64,000 nucleotides of DNA from Nonomuraea aurantiaca (GTDB lineage Bacteria > Actinomycetota > Actinomycetes > Streptosporangiales > Streptosporangiaceae), in NCBI RefSeq assembly GCF_020215705.1, contig NZ_JAIWNB010000013.1, positions 62,001-126,000 on the forward strand. Direction: 5' to 3'. The first letter of the stretch is position 1. Each line of letters opens with the position of its first letter. Positions 8,373 through 16,688 of this stretch are shown one piece after another. The notes beneath the pieces were generated by a model. That model saw nothing but the letters and a program-made list of their open reading frames with translations. It did not search any database and had not been told where the DNA came from. The position numbers and the translations under genes are program-made.

Positions 8373-9569
8373 TCACAGGGTCCCGGGGGTGCCGGGGAGC
8401 ACGAGGGCGAAGAAGTCCTGGGCGGTGTAGGTGGCGAGCTTCCTGGCCTGGCCGGTCTTGACGTTCACCGCGTAGGCCGTGAAGGGAGCGTACGGAGGGT
8501 CGAGGGTCGGGGCAGGGTCGAAGTCACCGCTCTTCTTGCACGCAAAGGGCTGGGTGAGGGCGGTGACTTCCTGAGGGCCAGTCCAACTGCGCAGATAGAC
8601 GAAATTGCCGGTCATGGACAGGACCCGTACGGGGACTCTCCGGACCACCTTGCCGGTTTCCCGGTCCAGCTGCACGAGATCCTCGCCGCTTCTGACGCAT
8701 CCGGTGCCCGGAACCTTTACGCTCTCCACCGCGACGACGGTCTTCCCATCGGGACCGAGCCCGCCGGCCAGGTAGTGGCCGGTGACGTCGACGGTCTTCG
8801 CGTTGCCCGCCGTGTACGTCTGCCACAGGCGGGTGATGGTCCGCAGCCGCGTCTTGGGCGCGTACTCCGCCATGGTTATCGTGTCGCCGTCCGGGGACAG
8901 GCCGATGGGGTTCCAGCCGTTGGGCAATGGCCGGACCATGTGCTCGCGCATGTCGAACAGCATGGCCGGGTCCTTCAGCGCCGGGCTCTTGGTGAAGGCC
9001 AGGAAGCGGCCGTCGTCCGACAGCAAGAGATGGGCGATGCTGCCGAGCCAGGGCTCGGGCACCTTCGTCGGGGCCGTCAGCACGGATCCGGAGGCGAGGT
9101 CACCCACCGCGAAGGTGCGGGCCCCGATGTCGTAGTAGGCGATCTTGCGGCCGTCCCGGCTGATCGCCAGGGGGCTGTCCACGAGCCCGGAGTGGGTACC
9201 GCGCAGGGCCTGCGTCACCCGGTAGGTCCTGCCATCCCGGGTGACCACCCGCCAGCCGCCGCCCACGCACCCGGCCGGCGCCTCGCCGCTCTGCGGCCGG
9301 CAGAACGTCATATAGGCGTGGCTCAGTGGCTCCACCCCGCGGGCCGGCAGGTCGGACACCGCCTTGGGGCCGGTCGCCGCCTCCGGCTCCGCCGGCAGCA
9401 GTCGTACGGCGGCCGTCACGGCGAGCGCGGCGGCGACGACCGCGGCGGCCGCCACGAGTGGAGTGGCCCTGCGCCGCCGCCGCTCGCGGGTTCTGATCGT
9501 CCGCTCGGTCAGGTCCACCTGGGGCGCGTCGTCGGCCACATCGTTCAGCGCGTCTCGCAGCCAGGTCAT
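8373..9569 (-). CDS. Membrane-anchored WD40/beta-propeller-like protein of unknown function
   Basis: A 398-residue protein. Residues 1-32 are a charged cytoplasmic part (WLRDALNDVADDAPQVDL then RTRERRRRR), 36-60 are a single membrane segment, and the rest is an extracytoplasmic domain with blades such as SPLAISRDGRKIAYYD, LLSDDGRFLAFT and GLSPDGDTITMAE, i.e. a TolB/WD40-like propeller. In actinomycetes this type commonly follows an ECF sigma factor gene and may act as anti-sigma factor; here no sigma gene precedes it, only a CHAT remnant. Specific function not recognised. Confidence 0.75.
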   Translation of the reverse strand: MTWLRDALNDVADDAPQVDLTERTIRTRERRRRRATPLVAAAAVVAAALAVTAAVRLLPAEPEAATGPKAVSDLPARGVEPLSHAYMTFCRPQSGEAPAGCVGGGWRVVTRDGRTYRVTQALRGTHSGLVDSPLAISRDGRKIAYYDIGARTFAVGDLASGSVLTAPTKVPEPWLGSIAHLLLSDDGRFLAFTKSPALKDPAMLFDMREHMVRPLPNGWNPIGLSPDGDTITMAEYAPKTRLRTITRLWQTYTAGNAKTVDVTGHYLAGGLGPDGKTVVAVESVKVPGTGCVRSGEDLVQLDRETGKVVRRVPVRVLSMTGNFVYLRSWTGPQEVTALTQPFACKKSGDFDPAPTLDPPYAPFTAYAVNVKTGQARKLATYTAQDFFALVLPGTPGTL

Positions 9570-9626
9570 CGGTGTGCCCCCTTCAGCTCTTCCATCTCGG
9601 CGAACTTCGGTGCCAGTCGAGGCGGG

Positions 9627-9872
9627 TCATGACCGCTTCGTTGCCCCGGTGTCCACCGCCGCCGCGAACGCCGCGGCCCGTTCCTCGACCTGCGCGGCGG
9701 TGATGTTCAGGGGCACGACGCGGATACCCTCGGCCGTGACGAGCAGGGCATCGCAGCCGTAGCGGCTGACGTTCACGATCGCGACGGGCCCGGCGTCGGC
9801 GGCCCGCAGCGGGCTCTCGTAGCGCGGGAGCCGCAAGAAGCCGGCGAAGCCCGGACGGTGTGCGGCGTCCAC
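9627..9872 (-). pseudogene. Remnant of a CHAT-domain (TPR-CHAT) protein
   Basis: The 81-codon frame (GTG at 9872) reads VDAAHRPGFAGFLRLPRY, then AGPVAIVNVSRYGCDALLV and VVPLNITAAQVEERAAAF. This matches the beginning of the CHAT protease-like domain in long actinomycete TPR-CHAT proteins (GPVVVVNVSRYRCDAL-type segment), but both the TPR part and the catalytic His/Cys part are absent. I take it as a gene fragment left by deletion. It ends just upstream of the WD40-like gene. Confidence 0.55.
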
Positions 9873-9914
9873 GCGGCCTGCCTTGTCCGCGCGGCCACCG
9901 GATTCACCCGTGCC

Positions 9915-9946
9915 GACGCCCCGGCCTCCGGTGAGACCGGGGCGTC
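9915..9946 (-). terminator. Hairpin downstream of the acyl-homoserine-lactone synthase gene (distal)
   Basis: GACGCCCCGG (9915-9924) pairs with CCGGGGCGTC (9937-9946), a perfect ten-base stem with a 12-base loop, in the 182-bp non-coding stretch between the synthase stop (10055) and the CHAT remnant. Confidence 0.5.
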
Positions 9947-9964
9947 GTCAAGCGTGCGCTTTGG

Positions 9965-9989
9965 TGCCTCAGGGCCCCCGACTGAGGCA
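9965..9989 (-). terminator. Hairpin downstream of the acyl-homoserine-lactone synthase gene (proximal)
   Basis: TGCCTCAG (9965-9972) pairs with CTGAGGCA (9982-9989), a perfect eight-base stem with a nine-base loop, 65 bases after the synthase stop codon. Together with the second hairpin it likely ends that transcript. Confidence 0.5.
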
Positions 9990-10054
9990 TGTCGAGATTA
10001 TTCCCCAGAGTCCGTTTTGTACAGCTTTTCGCAGATGGAGTGCCCAGACGGATT

Positions 10055-10699
10055 TCAGCGCCGCCCGTCGTGGCAGTGCGGCTCCCCCTCCGGCGCGGCG
10101 AGCGCGTTCTCCAGGAAAACCCTGGTCGACGTGGCGTAGGCCGAGCAGAGAAGCTTGCCGAAGCGCGTCGCCTTGCCGTCGCCGAGGCGCCGGGTCGGCA
10201 CGCCCATGGCATGCACGCTGCGTTCCACGGCCACGCTGGAGACCGCGACGATCGTGTCACCGCGCCGGTCGACCCAGCGGAACGCCTCCCACAGCAGCGC
10301 GCGGGCGCGGGGACCGAAACCCGCCGCCACGGTACGGGACCAGGCCCGGGCGGTGGCCAGGCGGCTGAGCTCCCAGACGGCCGGATCACGAGGCGCCGGG
10401 TCACCGCGTAACGCCTCGGGAAAGACCTCGCGGAGCATGTAGGGGCCCTCGGTGGGCAGCAGCCGGCAGCATCCCGTGATCTCCCGGCAGCGTTCCCCAT
10501 AACTGATCACATAGACCGGATCGCAGTCGTCGAAGAAGTCGCGTTCCCTTCCATGGAGGCTGTGGACGTCCCAGCGGAGACGTTCGTGGAACACCTCGTG
10601 GCGCAGGCGGAACATACCGTCGAGCAGCCATGCCGGCAGTTCGCCCGCACGGCCGGCGACGATCTGTTGCGCGCATTTCTCCACCGGCGGATCGTCCAT
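10055..10699 (-). CDS. LuxI-family acyl-homoserine-lactone synthase
   Basis: A 214-residue protein carrying the LuxI-family residue pattern. RLRHEVF (Arg33, Phe37) is followed by Trp43, the E-x-D-x-x-D triad (Glu52, Asp54, Asp57) and CDPVYVI, GCCRL (Arg79), LREVFPEAL (Phe93) and WELSRL (Glu110, Arg113); a GNAT-like fold follows with SVAVERSVHAMGV. LuxI enzymes make N-acyl-homoserine lactones from S-adenosylmethionine and an acyl carrier. The ATG at 10699 is chosen since GGAGGG lies six bases upstream. No LuxR-type gene is nearby. The family call is strong; actual product is unproven, and another GNAT-type acyl transfer is possible. Confidence 0.85.
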   Translation of the reverse strand: MDDPPVEKCAQQIVAGRAGELPAWLLDGMFRLRHEVFHERLRWDVHSLHGRERDFFDDCDPVYVISYGERCREITGCCRLLPTEGPYMLREVFPEALRGDPAPRDPAVWELSRLATARAWSRTVAAGFGPRARALLWEAFRWVDRRGDTIVAVSSVAVERSVHAMGVPTRRLGDGKATRFGKLLCSAYATSTRVFLENALAAPEGEPHCHDGRR

Positions 10700-10717
10700 G
10701 TGCACCCTCCGCGAACG

Positions 10718-10739
10718 AAGCGACTCCTGGTGATCGCTT
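10718..10739 (-). promoter_or_regulatory. Dyad upstream of the LuxI-type gene
   Basis: AAGCGA (10718-10723) and TCGCTT (10734-10739) are perfect inverted copies ten bases apart, 19 bases before the synthase start codon. The overall 22-bp size resembles a regulator box, but it does not match the proteobacterial lux box. A second short palindrome, ATTCGCGGAAT, is at 10751-10761. Confidence 0.3.
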
Positions 10740-10887
10740 TTCTTTCCGTCATTCGCGGAATCGCGGTTTCCGGATGGCACCTCACGCAATAGTCAGCGGC
10801 CTGCATGTGGAAGTCAGAGCACTGAAAGCGCATTGCAGGCGCCCTGCCCGTCAATGGTGAAGCAAGCCTCCACAGTCAGGAGATCCG

Positions 10888-11316
10888 ATGAACCGCACCA
10901 TCCGTACCATGCTCGGAGTCGCCGCCACCGCCGGCATCCTCGCCCTGGGCGTCCCGGCCTTCACCGGCGCCGCGAACGCGTCGACCACGTCCGCCGCCGC
11001 GTCCGCCGGCCTCAAGCAGGGTCAGTCCTTCCTCTTCACCTACACCTTCAACGGCCATCTCAAGGTCGCCGGCGGGAATTTCACGGTCGATCACCGGGTC
11101 TACCTGGCCGTCAAGTTCAACACCGGCCGGGTGGCGTTCTCCAAGTGGGAGATCGCCCGGACGCACCCCATAACCCCCGGCGGGGCCATTTACGTGGAGA
11201 CGACGATCGCGGCTCCGTGCGCGCCCGGCAACAACGGCTACGCCCGCGCCTATGACGAGGCCACCAGGACATGGTCTCCGAAGCTGCCGGTGACCATCTG
11301 CCAGCGGATCGACTGA
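10888..11316 (+). CDS. Small secreted protein of unknown function
   Basis: A 142-residue protein with a clear signal peptide (MNRTIRTMLGVAATAGILAL to about ANA at residue 31). The mature part is about 110 residues, beta-rich, with two cysteines near the C-terminus (APCAPGN and TICQRID) that could form one disulfide. Ribosome site AGGAG is six bases before the ATG. It is divergent from the LuxI-type gene, sharing its 188-bp upstream region. No family recognised. Confidence 0.75.
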   Translation: MNRTIRTMLGVAATAGILALGVPAFTGAANASTTSAAASAGLKQGQSFLFTYTFNGHLKVAGGNFTVDHRVYLAVKFNTGRVAFSKWEIARTHPITPGGAIYVETTIAAPCAPGNNGYARAYDEATRTWSPKLPVTICQRID

Positions 11317-11407
11317 CCTGCGCCAGACCGGCCGGGCACCCTGAGTGACGATCAACGACTCAGGGTAAAGAGCGGAGCGACAGTCCCCCCCGGCCATGGA
11401 GTTTCGC

Positions 11408-13642
11408 ATGGAACGTACGGTTCTCGCCGCAGTCGCCGAGCGCCCCGACGCCGACACGGCACTCGCCGAGCAGATCCGCCGCGTCGGCGCGGCGATGGAC
11501 GATCTCGGCGTCCAGGTGCGCTGGACGCATCGCACGCAGGACGCGCTGGCGGTGATCGGCTCGGACGCCTCGCTGGCCGGGATGCTGGCCGACTGGGACG
11601 CGCCGGGCGCCGATCGGGTGCTGGGCGCGGTCACCCAGCGCTTCCGCGGCCTGCCGGTCTTCCTCATGACCGCCGAACAGGAGCTCCCGCTGTGGGTGTA
11701 CGAGGTCATCCAGGGCTACGTGTTCCCGCTTGAGGACACCCCCGACTTCATCGCCGGCCGCATCGCGCACGCCGCCGAGGAATACTCCGAGCGGATCCTG
11801 CCGCCGTTCTTCCGCGCGCTGCGCAAGCTGCAGGACCACCACCAGTACTCCTGGCACACCCCGGCGCACGCAGGCGGCGTCGCGTTCCTGAAGTCGCCGG
11901 TCGGGCGGGCGTTCTTCGACTTCTACGGCGAGCGCCTGCTGCGCACCGACCTGTCCATCTCCGTCCCCGAGCTCGGCTCACCCCTGGACCACACCGGTCC
12001 GATCGGCGAGGCCGAACGCAATGCCGCCCGCGTCTTCGGCGCCGACCGCACCTTCTTCGTGATGAACGGCAACGCCACCGCCAACCGCATCGTCGGCCAC
12101 CACGCCATCGCCCGCGACGAGACCGCCCTGGTGGACCGCAACTGCCACAAGTCCCTCCAGCACGCGATGACCATCAGCGGCGCCCGCCCCGTCTACCTGG
12201 TGCCAGAACGCAACGGCCTCGGCCTGGCCGGCCCCATCCCGCCCGCCGCGCTGCAGGCCGACGCCCTGCGCGCCCGCCTGGCCGGCCACCCGCTCGCGCG
12301 GACCGACCCGGCCTACGCCGTGATCACCAACTCCACGTACGACGGGCTCTGCTATGACGCCGTACGGGTCGCCGAGCTGCTGAGCGAGAGCGTCCCCCGC
12401 GTGCACTTCGACGAGGCGTGGTTCGCCTACGCCCGCTTCAACCCGTTGTACGCCCGCCGCTACGGCATGGCCGTGGACGAGGGGACGCTGCCGGGGCCGG
12501 GCCGCCCCACCGTGTTCGCCACCCAGTCCACGCACAAGCTCCTGGCGGCCCTGTCGCAGTCGGCGATGCTGCACGTCCGGTCAGCCGACCGCGCCCCGGT
12601 GGACTACGAGCGGCTCAACGAGACGTACCTGATGCACTGCTCCACCTCGCCCCTCTACCCGATGATCGCCTCGCTGGACGTGGCGGCCGGGATGATGGAC
12701 GGTCCGGCCGGGCCGTACCTGACGGGCGAGGCCGTCATCGAGGCGGTCAGGTTCCGCCAGGCCATGGTCCGGCTGGCCGCCCGCATTCGGGAGGACGGCC
12801 GGCGGCCGGACTGGTACTTCGGCGTCTGGCAGCCCACGCATGTCACCGACCCCCACACCGGCCTGCCCGTCCCCTTCGCCGACGCCGACCCCGCGCTGCT
12901 GAGCACCGATCCTGCCTGCTGGACGCTGGAGCCCGGCGCCGCCTGGCACGGCTTCCAGGGCCTGACCGATGGCTACTGCCTGCTCGACCCCATCAAGGTG
13001 ACGATCACCTGCCCGGGCGCCGACGCCGCCGAAGGCACGCTCGACTGGGGCATTCCCGCGCGGATCGTCGCCACCTACCTGCGGGAGCGCGGCATCGCCG
13101 TGGAGAAGACGGGTGATCACACGCTGCTGGTGCTGTTCTCGATGGGCATCACCAAGGGCAAGTGGGGCACGCTGATCGACGCGCTCACCGACTTCAAGCG
13201 CGCCTACGACGACGACCTCCCGCTCGCCGAGGTGCTGCCGGGCTTCGGGCCGCCGGCCACCACGCTGCGCCGCTTCTGCTCCGACGTACACGACAAGCTC
13301 CGCGCCCTCGAGCTCGGCGGGCTCCTCGATCAGATCTTCACCACGCTCCCCCAGCCCGTCCGCACCCCGGCCGACAGCTACCAGGCCCTGATCCGCTCAC
13401 GCACCGAACGCGTCCCGCTCGCCGACCTGCCCGGCCGCATCTCCGCCGCCACCGTGGTGGTCACGCCGCCGGGGATCCCCATGCTGATGCCCGGGGAGGC
13501 GACCGGGCCCGCCGACGGCCCGCTGATGGCGTACCTGCACGCCCTGGAGGACTTCGACCGCTCCTTCCCGGACCTGGCCACCGACATCCACGGGGCGCAC
13601 CGCGACGACCGCGGCCGCTATCACGTCGAAGTCGAACGCTGA
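11408..13642 (+). CDS. Orn/Lys/Arg decarboxylase (fold type I, PLP-dependent)
   Basis: A 744-residue protein of the bacterial Orn/Lys/Arg decarboxylase family. Residues about 1-115 form the N-terminal response-regulator-like wing domain; the PLP domain has NGNATANRIV, the DRNCHKSLQHAM loop, VHFDEAWFAY with the Asp pairing with the PLP ring nitrogen, and STHKLLAALSQ with Lys377 as the Schiff-base lysine. The C-terminal domain includes PPGIPMLMPGE. The enzyme decarboxylates a basic amino acid to a polyamine precursor. GGAG stands six bases before the ATG at 11408. Which amino acid is used is not clear; length fits the arginine/lysine type. Confidence 0.9.
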   Translation: MERTVLAAVAERPDADTALAEQIRRVGAAMDDLGVQVRWTHRTQDALAVIGSDASLAGMLADWDAPGADRVLGAVTQRFRGLPVFLMTAEQELPLWVYEVIQGYVFPLEDTPDFIAGRIAHAAEEYSERILPPFFRALRKLQDHHQYSWHTPAHAGGVAFLKSPVGRAFFDFYGERLLRTDLSISVPELGSPLDHTGPIGEAERNAARVFGADRTFFVMNGNATANRIVGHHAIARDETALVDRNCHKSLQHAMTISGARPVYLVPERNGLGLAGPIPPAALQADALRARLAGHPLARTDPAYAVITNSTYDGLCYDAVRVAELLSESVPRVHFDEAWFAYARFNPLYARRYGMAVDEGTLPGPGRPTVFATQSTHKLLAALSQSAMLHVRSADRAPVDYERLNETYLMHCSTSPLYPMIASLDVAAGMMDGPAGPYLTGEAVIEAVRFRQAMVRLAARIREDGRRPDWYFGVWQPTHVTDPHTGLPVPFADADPALLSTDPACWTLEPGAAWHGFQGLTDGYCLLDPIKVTITCPGADAAEGTLDWGIPARIVATYLRERGIAVEKTGDHTLLVLFSMGITKGKWGTLIDALTDFKRAYDDDLPLAEVLPGFGPPATTLRRFCSDVHDKLRALELGGLLDQIFTTLPQPVRTPADSYQALIRSRTERVPLADLPGRISAATVVVTPPGIPMLMPGEATGPADGPLMAYLHALEDFDRSFPDLATDIHGAHRDDRGRYHVEVER

Positions 13643-13650
13643 GGAGTGGT

Positions 13651-13683
13651 CACCGGCCGGGCCGTGCCGCGGCCGGGCCGGTG
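13651..13683. terminator. Terminator between the decarboxylase and the convergent membrane-protein gene
   Basis: CACCGGCCGGGCC (13651-13663) pairs with GGCCGGGCCGGTG (13671-13683) with one mismatch and a seven-base loop. It sits between the stops at 13642 and 13687. Confidence 0.6.
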
Positions 13684-13686
13684 CCC

Positions 13687-14550
13687 TCAGCTCGGCAGTG
13701 ACGGGGTCCAGTCCTCGTGGAGCCTGGCCAGCTCCCCGGCTTCGACGGGGTGCAACGAGCGCAGCACGGTGACCAGCTCTTTCTTGCCCAACGTCAGGCT
13801 CTCGACCCGCACCAAGTCGTCGCCGTACCATGCCCAGATGATCTTCCGGGAGTCACCGGGGAGGAACCATACGCCCGGTGACACCTGTCGGCACTTCGAG
13901 TGCGTCGAGAGGCCGTCGTACGGCTCGGCGTACTCGCAGACGTCCTCGGGACTCCCCGTGCTCGCTGCCTCGACGTCGAGGTGGACCTGCAAGACTCCGT
14001 CCTCGTGCTCGTACCCGAGCGCCAGCCGCCCGTCCACGCCCTTCAGGTACCAGAGCCGGTAATCCGGCAGGGTGGGCGCGACGAGCGGGACCCCGGCGCG
14101 GGCCAGTCTGTGGGCGCGCGCCGCGTCGGCGAGCACGTCCTGTGCCGACCACACGGCCAGGTACGCCACGGCGACGCCCGCGACCGTCAGGACGCGGAGT
14201 CCCCGGTGCGCCGACATGAACAGGCCGCCCGCGGCCAGATAGGCGGTCGCGCCCAGGGCCATGAGGGACAGGCCCATCTGCCAGTCACCCGAGTCCATGG
14301 TCTCGGCGGCGCGTACGAGGGGGAGATCGGCGAGGAGGAACACCGCGGTGACGGCCGGCCCCACCAGGCCCACCCCCCACCAGCGCGGCAGCCTGCCCCA
14401 CCAGGACAGGAAGAACCCCAGGCCGGAGGACAGGAAGACCGTCATCACCAGGTCGAGCAGTCCTATGTTGTCTCCCCGCATGCAGAGGAGGGCGAACTGG
14501 GCCAGTCCGACCACTGCCCCTACGAGCGCGGCCCGCAGCGATGCGTTCAT
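13687..14550 (-). CDS. Integral membrane protein of unknown function
   Basis: A 287-residue protein with about five hydrophobic helices in the first 150 residues (for example residues 5-24, 32-52, 58-75, 92-112, 118-136), then a soluble C-terminal domain of about 130 residues with VPLVAPTLPDYRLWYLKGVD and two or three cysteines (EDVCEYAEP, HSKCRQV). The C-terminal domain probably faces outward. No family recognised. It is transcribed alone, convergent with the decarboxylase. Confidence 0.65.
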   Translation of the reverse strand: MNASLRAALVGAVVGLAQFALLCMRGDNIGLLDLVMTVFLSSGLGFFLSWWGRLPRWWGVGLVGPAVTAVFLLADLPLVRAAETMDSGDWQMGLSLMALGATAYLAAGGLFMSAHRGLRVLTVAGVAVAYLAVWSAQDVLADAARAHRLARAGVPLVAPTLPDYRLWYLKGVDGRLALGYEHEDGVLQVHLDVEAASTGSPEDVCEYAEPYDGLSTHSKCRQVSPGVWFLPGDSRKIIWAWYGDDLVRVESLTLGKKELVTVLRSLHPVEAGELARLHEDWTPSLPS

Positions 14551-14589
14551 ATTCCGATCATGTCGAAAGAACTGCGTCCATGACGTAAA

Positions 14590-14688
14590 TCAGGCGATCT
14601 GGTGCGGTAAGGCCCTCGCGGCGGGCACGGCGACAGTCAGGGTGGCGCTCACATTCTCCTGGGCCACGGTGTGCACGCTCCTCGTCAT
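14590..14688 (-). pseudogene. Possible 5' remnant of an SRPBCC/START-type gene
   Basis: Directly after the sigma factor stop, ATG 14688 opens a 32-codon frame reading MTRSVHTVAQENVSATLTVA then VPAARALPHQIA. The strand ENVSATLTVAVPAA is like the first strand of AHSA1/SRPBCC proteins, which often accompany this sigma/YciI pair. The frame stops at once, so this would be a truncated gene. The call rests on a short segment and is tentative. Confidence 0.25.
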
Positions 14689-14689
14689 C

Positions 14690-15904
14690 TCAGGTCTCCC
14701 GCTCCAGGCGTGCCCGTCGCGTCCGCAGGAAGGTTCGTTCGGTGTCGTTGGCGGCCAGGGCGATGGCCTCGTCGTAGGCGGCGATGGCATCGGCGGTACG
14801 GCTGAGGCGGGTGAACAGGTCCGCGCGGGTGGCGGGCAGCAGGTGGTAGCCCGGCAGGTCCAGTTCGTCGATGGCGGCCAGCGCCGGGGCCGGGCCGTGC
14901 ACCTCGGCGACCGCGACCGCGCGGTTGAGTGCCACGATCGGGGTCGGGGTGTGGTGCAGCAACTGGTCGTAGAGGGCCAGCACCTGTGTCCAGTCGGTGG
15001 CCGGCCCGTCGGTGTGCACGGCGTTGATCGCGGCCTGCAGCTGGTACGGCCCCGGCTGGTCACGGCGCAGGCAGCGCCGTACCAGCTCATGCCCTTCGGC
15101 GATCAGTTCCCGGTTCCACAGCGACCGGTCCTGCTCGGCGAGCACCACCAGCTCGCCCGAGGGCCCCACCCGAGCGGGCCGCCGGGCTTCGATGAGCAGG
15201 AGCAGCGCCAGCAGCCCGATCACCTCCGGCTCATCGGGCATCAGCTCGGCGAGCGCCCTGGCCAGGCGGATCGCTTCCAGGCACAGGTCCATCCGCAACA
15301 GCTGCCCGGACGTGGCGGTGTATCCCTCGTTGAAGACCAGGTAGAGCACGGTGAGTACCGAGGTCAGCCGATCGGGGAGTTCGGCGGCGCCGGGCACCCG
15401 GTAGGGGATGCCGGCGTCGCGGATCTTCTTCTTCGCGCGGACGATCCGCTGGGCGACGGTCGCCTCCGGCACCAGGTAGGCCCGCGCGATCTCCGTCACC
15501 TCCAGCCCGCCGAGCAGGCGCAGGGTGAGCGCGGTCTGCGCGAGGGGCGACAGCGCCGGGTGGCAGCAGGTGAAGATCATGCGGAGCTGGTCGTCGCGCA
15601 CCGGTCCTGCCTCCTCTGGCTCGTCGGGATGGTGCAGCAGCAGCGCCTGGGCGTGACGGGCCTCGCGGGTGGACTCCCGGCGCAGGCGGTCGATCGCCCG
15701 GTTGCGGGCGGTGGTCACGATCCACGCGCCGGGATTGGGCGGTGGCTCCTCCCACTTCTGGACGGCCACCGCGAAGGCGTCCTGGACGGCCTCCTCGGCG
15801 AGCCCGATGTCACCGAGGACGCGCGTCAGCGTGGCCACGCACCGGCCGTACTCCGCGCGGTAGATGCCGTCCAGATCCAGCCGTCCAGATCCAGCCGCGC
15901 TCAT
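14690..15904 (-). CDS. ECF42-type RNA polymerase sigma factor (DUF6596)
   Basis: A 404-residue sigma factor. Region 2 is seen in YGRCVATLTRVLGDIGLAEE and NPGAWIVTTARNRAIDRLRR, region 4 in ALTLRLLGGLEVTEIARAY followed by PEATVAQRIVRAKKKI. The C-terminal half (about residues 190-404) is the TPR-like DUF6596 extension typical of ECF42 sigma factors, with FNEGYTATSG and ALNRAVAVAEVHGP. ECF42 genes are linked to DGPF/YciI genes, as here: the ATG at 15904 overlaps the YciI stop. The regulon is unknown; the extension probably takes the place of an anti-sigma factor. Confidence 0.93.
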   Translation of the reverse strand: MSAAGSGRLDLDGIYRAEYGRCVATLTRVLGDIGLAEEAVQDAFAVAVQKWEEPPPNPGAWIVTTARNRAIDRLRRESTREARHAQALLLHHPDEPEEAGPVRDDQLRMIFTCCHPALSPLAQTALTLRLLGGLEVTEIARAYLVPEATVAQRIVRAKKKIRDAGIPYRVPGAAELPDRLTSVLTVLYLVFNEGYTATSGQLLRMDLCLEAIRLARALAELMPDEPEVIGLLALLLLIEARRPARVGPSGELVVLAEQDRSLWNRELIAEGHELVRRCLRRDQPGPYQLQAAINAVHTDGPATDWTQVLALYDQLLHHTPTPIVALNRAVAVAEVHGPAPALAAIDELDLPGYHLLPATRADLFTRLSRTADAIAAYDEAIALAANDTERTFLRTRRARLERET

Positions 15905-16257
15905 TCCCCCGACCCGTCGTTGAACGGGCGCACCTCGATCGGGGCCCCGCAGGCCAGCGCGCACTTCTCGGCCCAGGACAGCGCCTGGTCCAGATCCTCG
16001 CACTCGATCACCCAGAACCCGCCGAGCTGCTCCTTCGTCTCGGCGAACGGGCCGTCGGTCATCGTGGTCGTGCCGTTGCCGGGGTGCACGACCGTGGTGG
16101 CGTGCGAGGGCAGCAGGCCGCCGACGAACACCCACGAACCGGCGGCCCGCATCTCGTCGGTGACCTTGCCCGTCCGCGCCATCTGCGCCCGCATCTCCTC
16201 ATCGGACGGCGTCGGCGCGCTCTCGTCGAACTGGACGGCGAGCAGGTACTGCTTCAT
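15901..16257 (-). CDS. YciI-like DGPF-domain protein
   Basis: A 118-residue protein of the YCII/DGPF family, with the motif DGPFAETKEQLGGFWVIE that names the group. These proteins are the standard neighbours of ECF42 sigma factors; their biochemical role is not settled. The gene overlaps the sigma factor start by four bases (ATGA), so the two are probably translationally coupled. The ATG at 16257 has AAGGAG six bases upstream. It comes 20 bp after the DUF6069 gene. Confidence 0.9.
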   Translation of the reverse strand: MKQYLLAVQFDESAPTPSDEEMRAQMARTGKVTDEMRAAGSWVFVGGLLPSHATTVVHPGNGTTTMTDGPFAETKEQLGGFWVIECEDLDQALSWAEKCALACGAPIEVRPFNDGSGE

Positions 16258-16277
16258 GGCGAACTCCTTGAAAAGGA

Positions 16278-16688
16278 TCAGGCCGACAGGCGGCGGGCAA
16301 TGGCCGGAATCACGATCGCGGCGGCGACCACGTGCGTCAACATCAGCAGCACCTTCGTGGCCGCGGAGGCGTCCGCGAGCACGTCCGGCACCAGTGACAA
16401 CGCGGTGAGCACGAGCGTGGTCCGGACGAACGCCGTGCGCGGACGGCGCGCCCACCGGGCGAGGACCAGGGCCAGCGCCAGGCCCACCACGGAGAAGATG
16501 CCGGTCAGCACGGCGAACCCGGAGGCCGGGATCGGCGCGCCGCCGACCACGAGGCTGATCCCGGCGAACTCACCCGCCGCCGCGACGGCCGCGGTCGCCA
16601 CGGCGGCGACGGCCGCGGCGGTCAGGCCGCCGGTGATCAGTGGCTTGACGGGAGCGGTGGTGGTGACGGTGGTGGTGATGCTGGACAT
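16278..16688 (-). CDS. DUF6069-type membrane protein
   Basis: A 136-residue protein with four predicted membrane helices (about residues 19-40, 57-78, 87-105, 113-132) and a Thr/Val-rich N-terminus. The size, the SSITTTVTTTAPV start and the LVLTALSLVPDVLA helix fit the uncharacterised DUF6069 family. It is first in a likely three-gene unit with the YciI and sigma genes. GGAGG lies seven bases before the ATG. Confidence 0.75.
   Translation of the reverse strand: MSSITTTVTTTAPVKPLITGGLTAAAVAAVATAAVAAAGEFAGISLVVGGAPIPASGFAVLTGIFSVVGLALALVLARWARRPRTAFVRTTLVLTALSLVPDVLADASAATKVLLMLTHVVAAAIVIPAIARRLSA

Noticed and set aside
10055..10699. Plain GNAT acetyltransferase as alternative for the LuxI-type gene
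   Set aside because: The E-x-D-x-x-D triad with the upstream Arg/Phe/Trp and downstream WELSRL pattern is specific to autoinducer synthases, although the fold is related.
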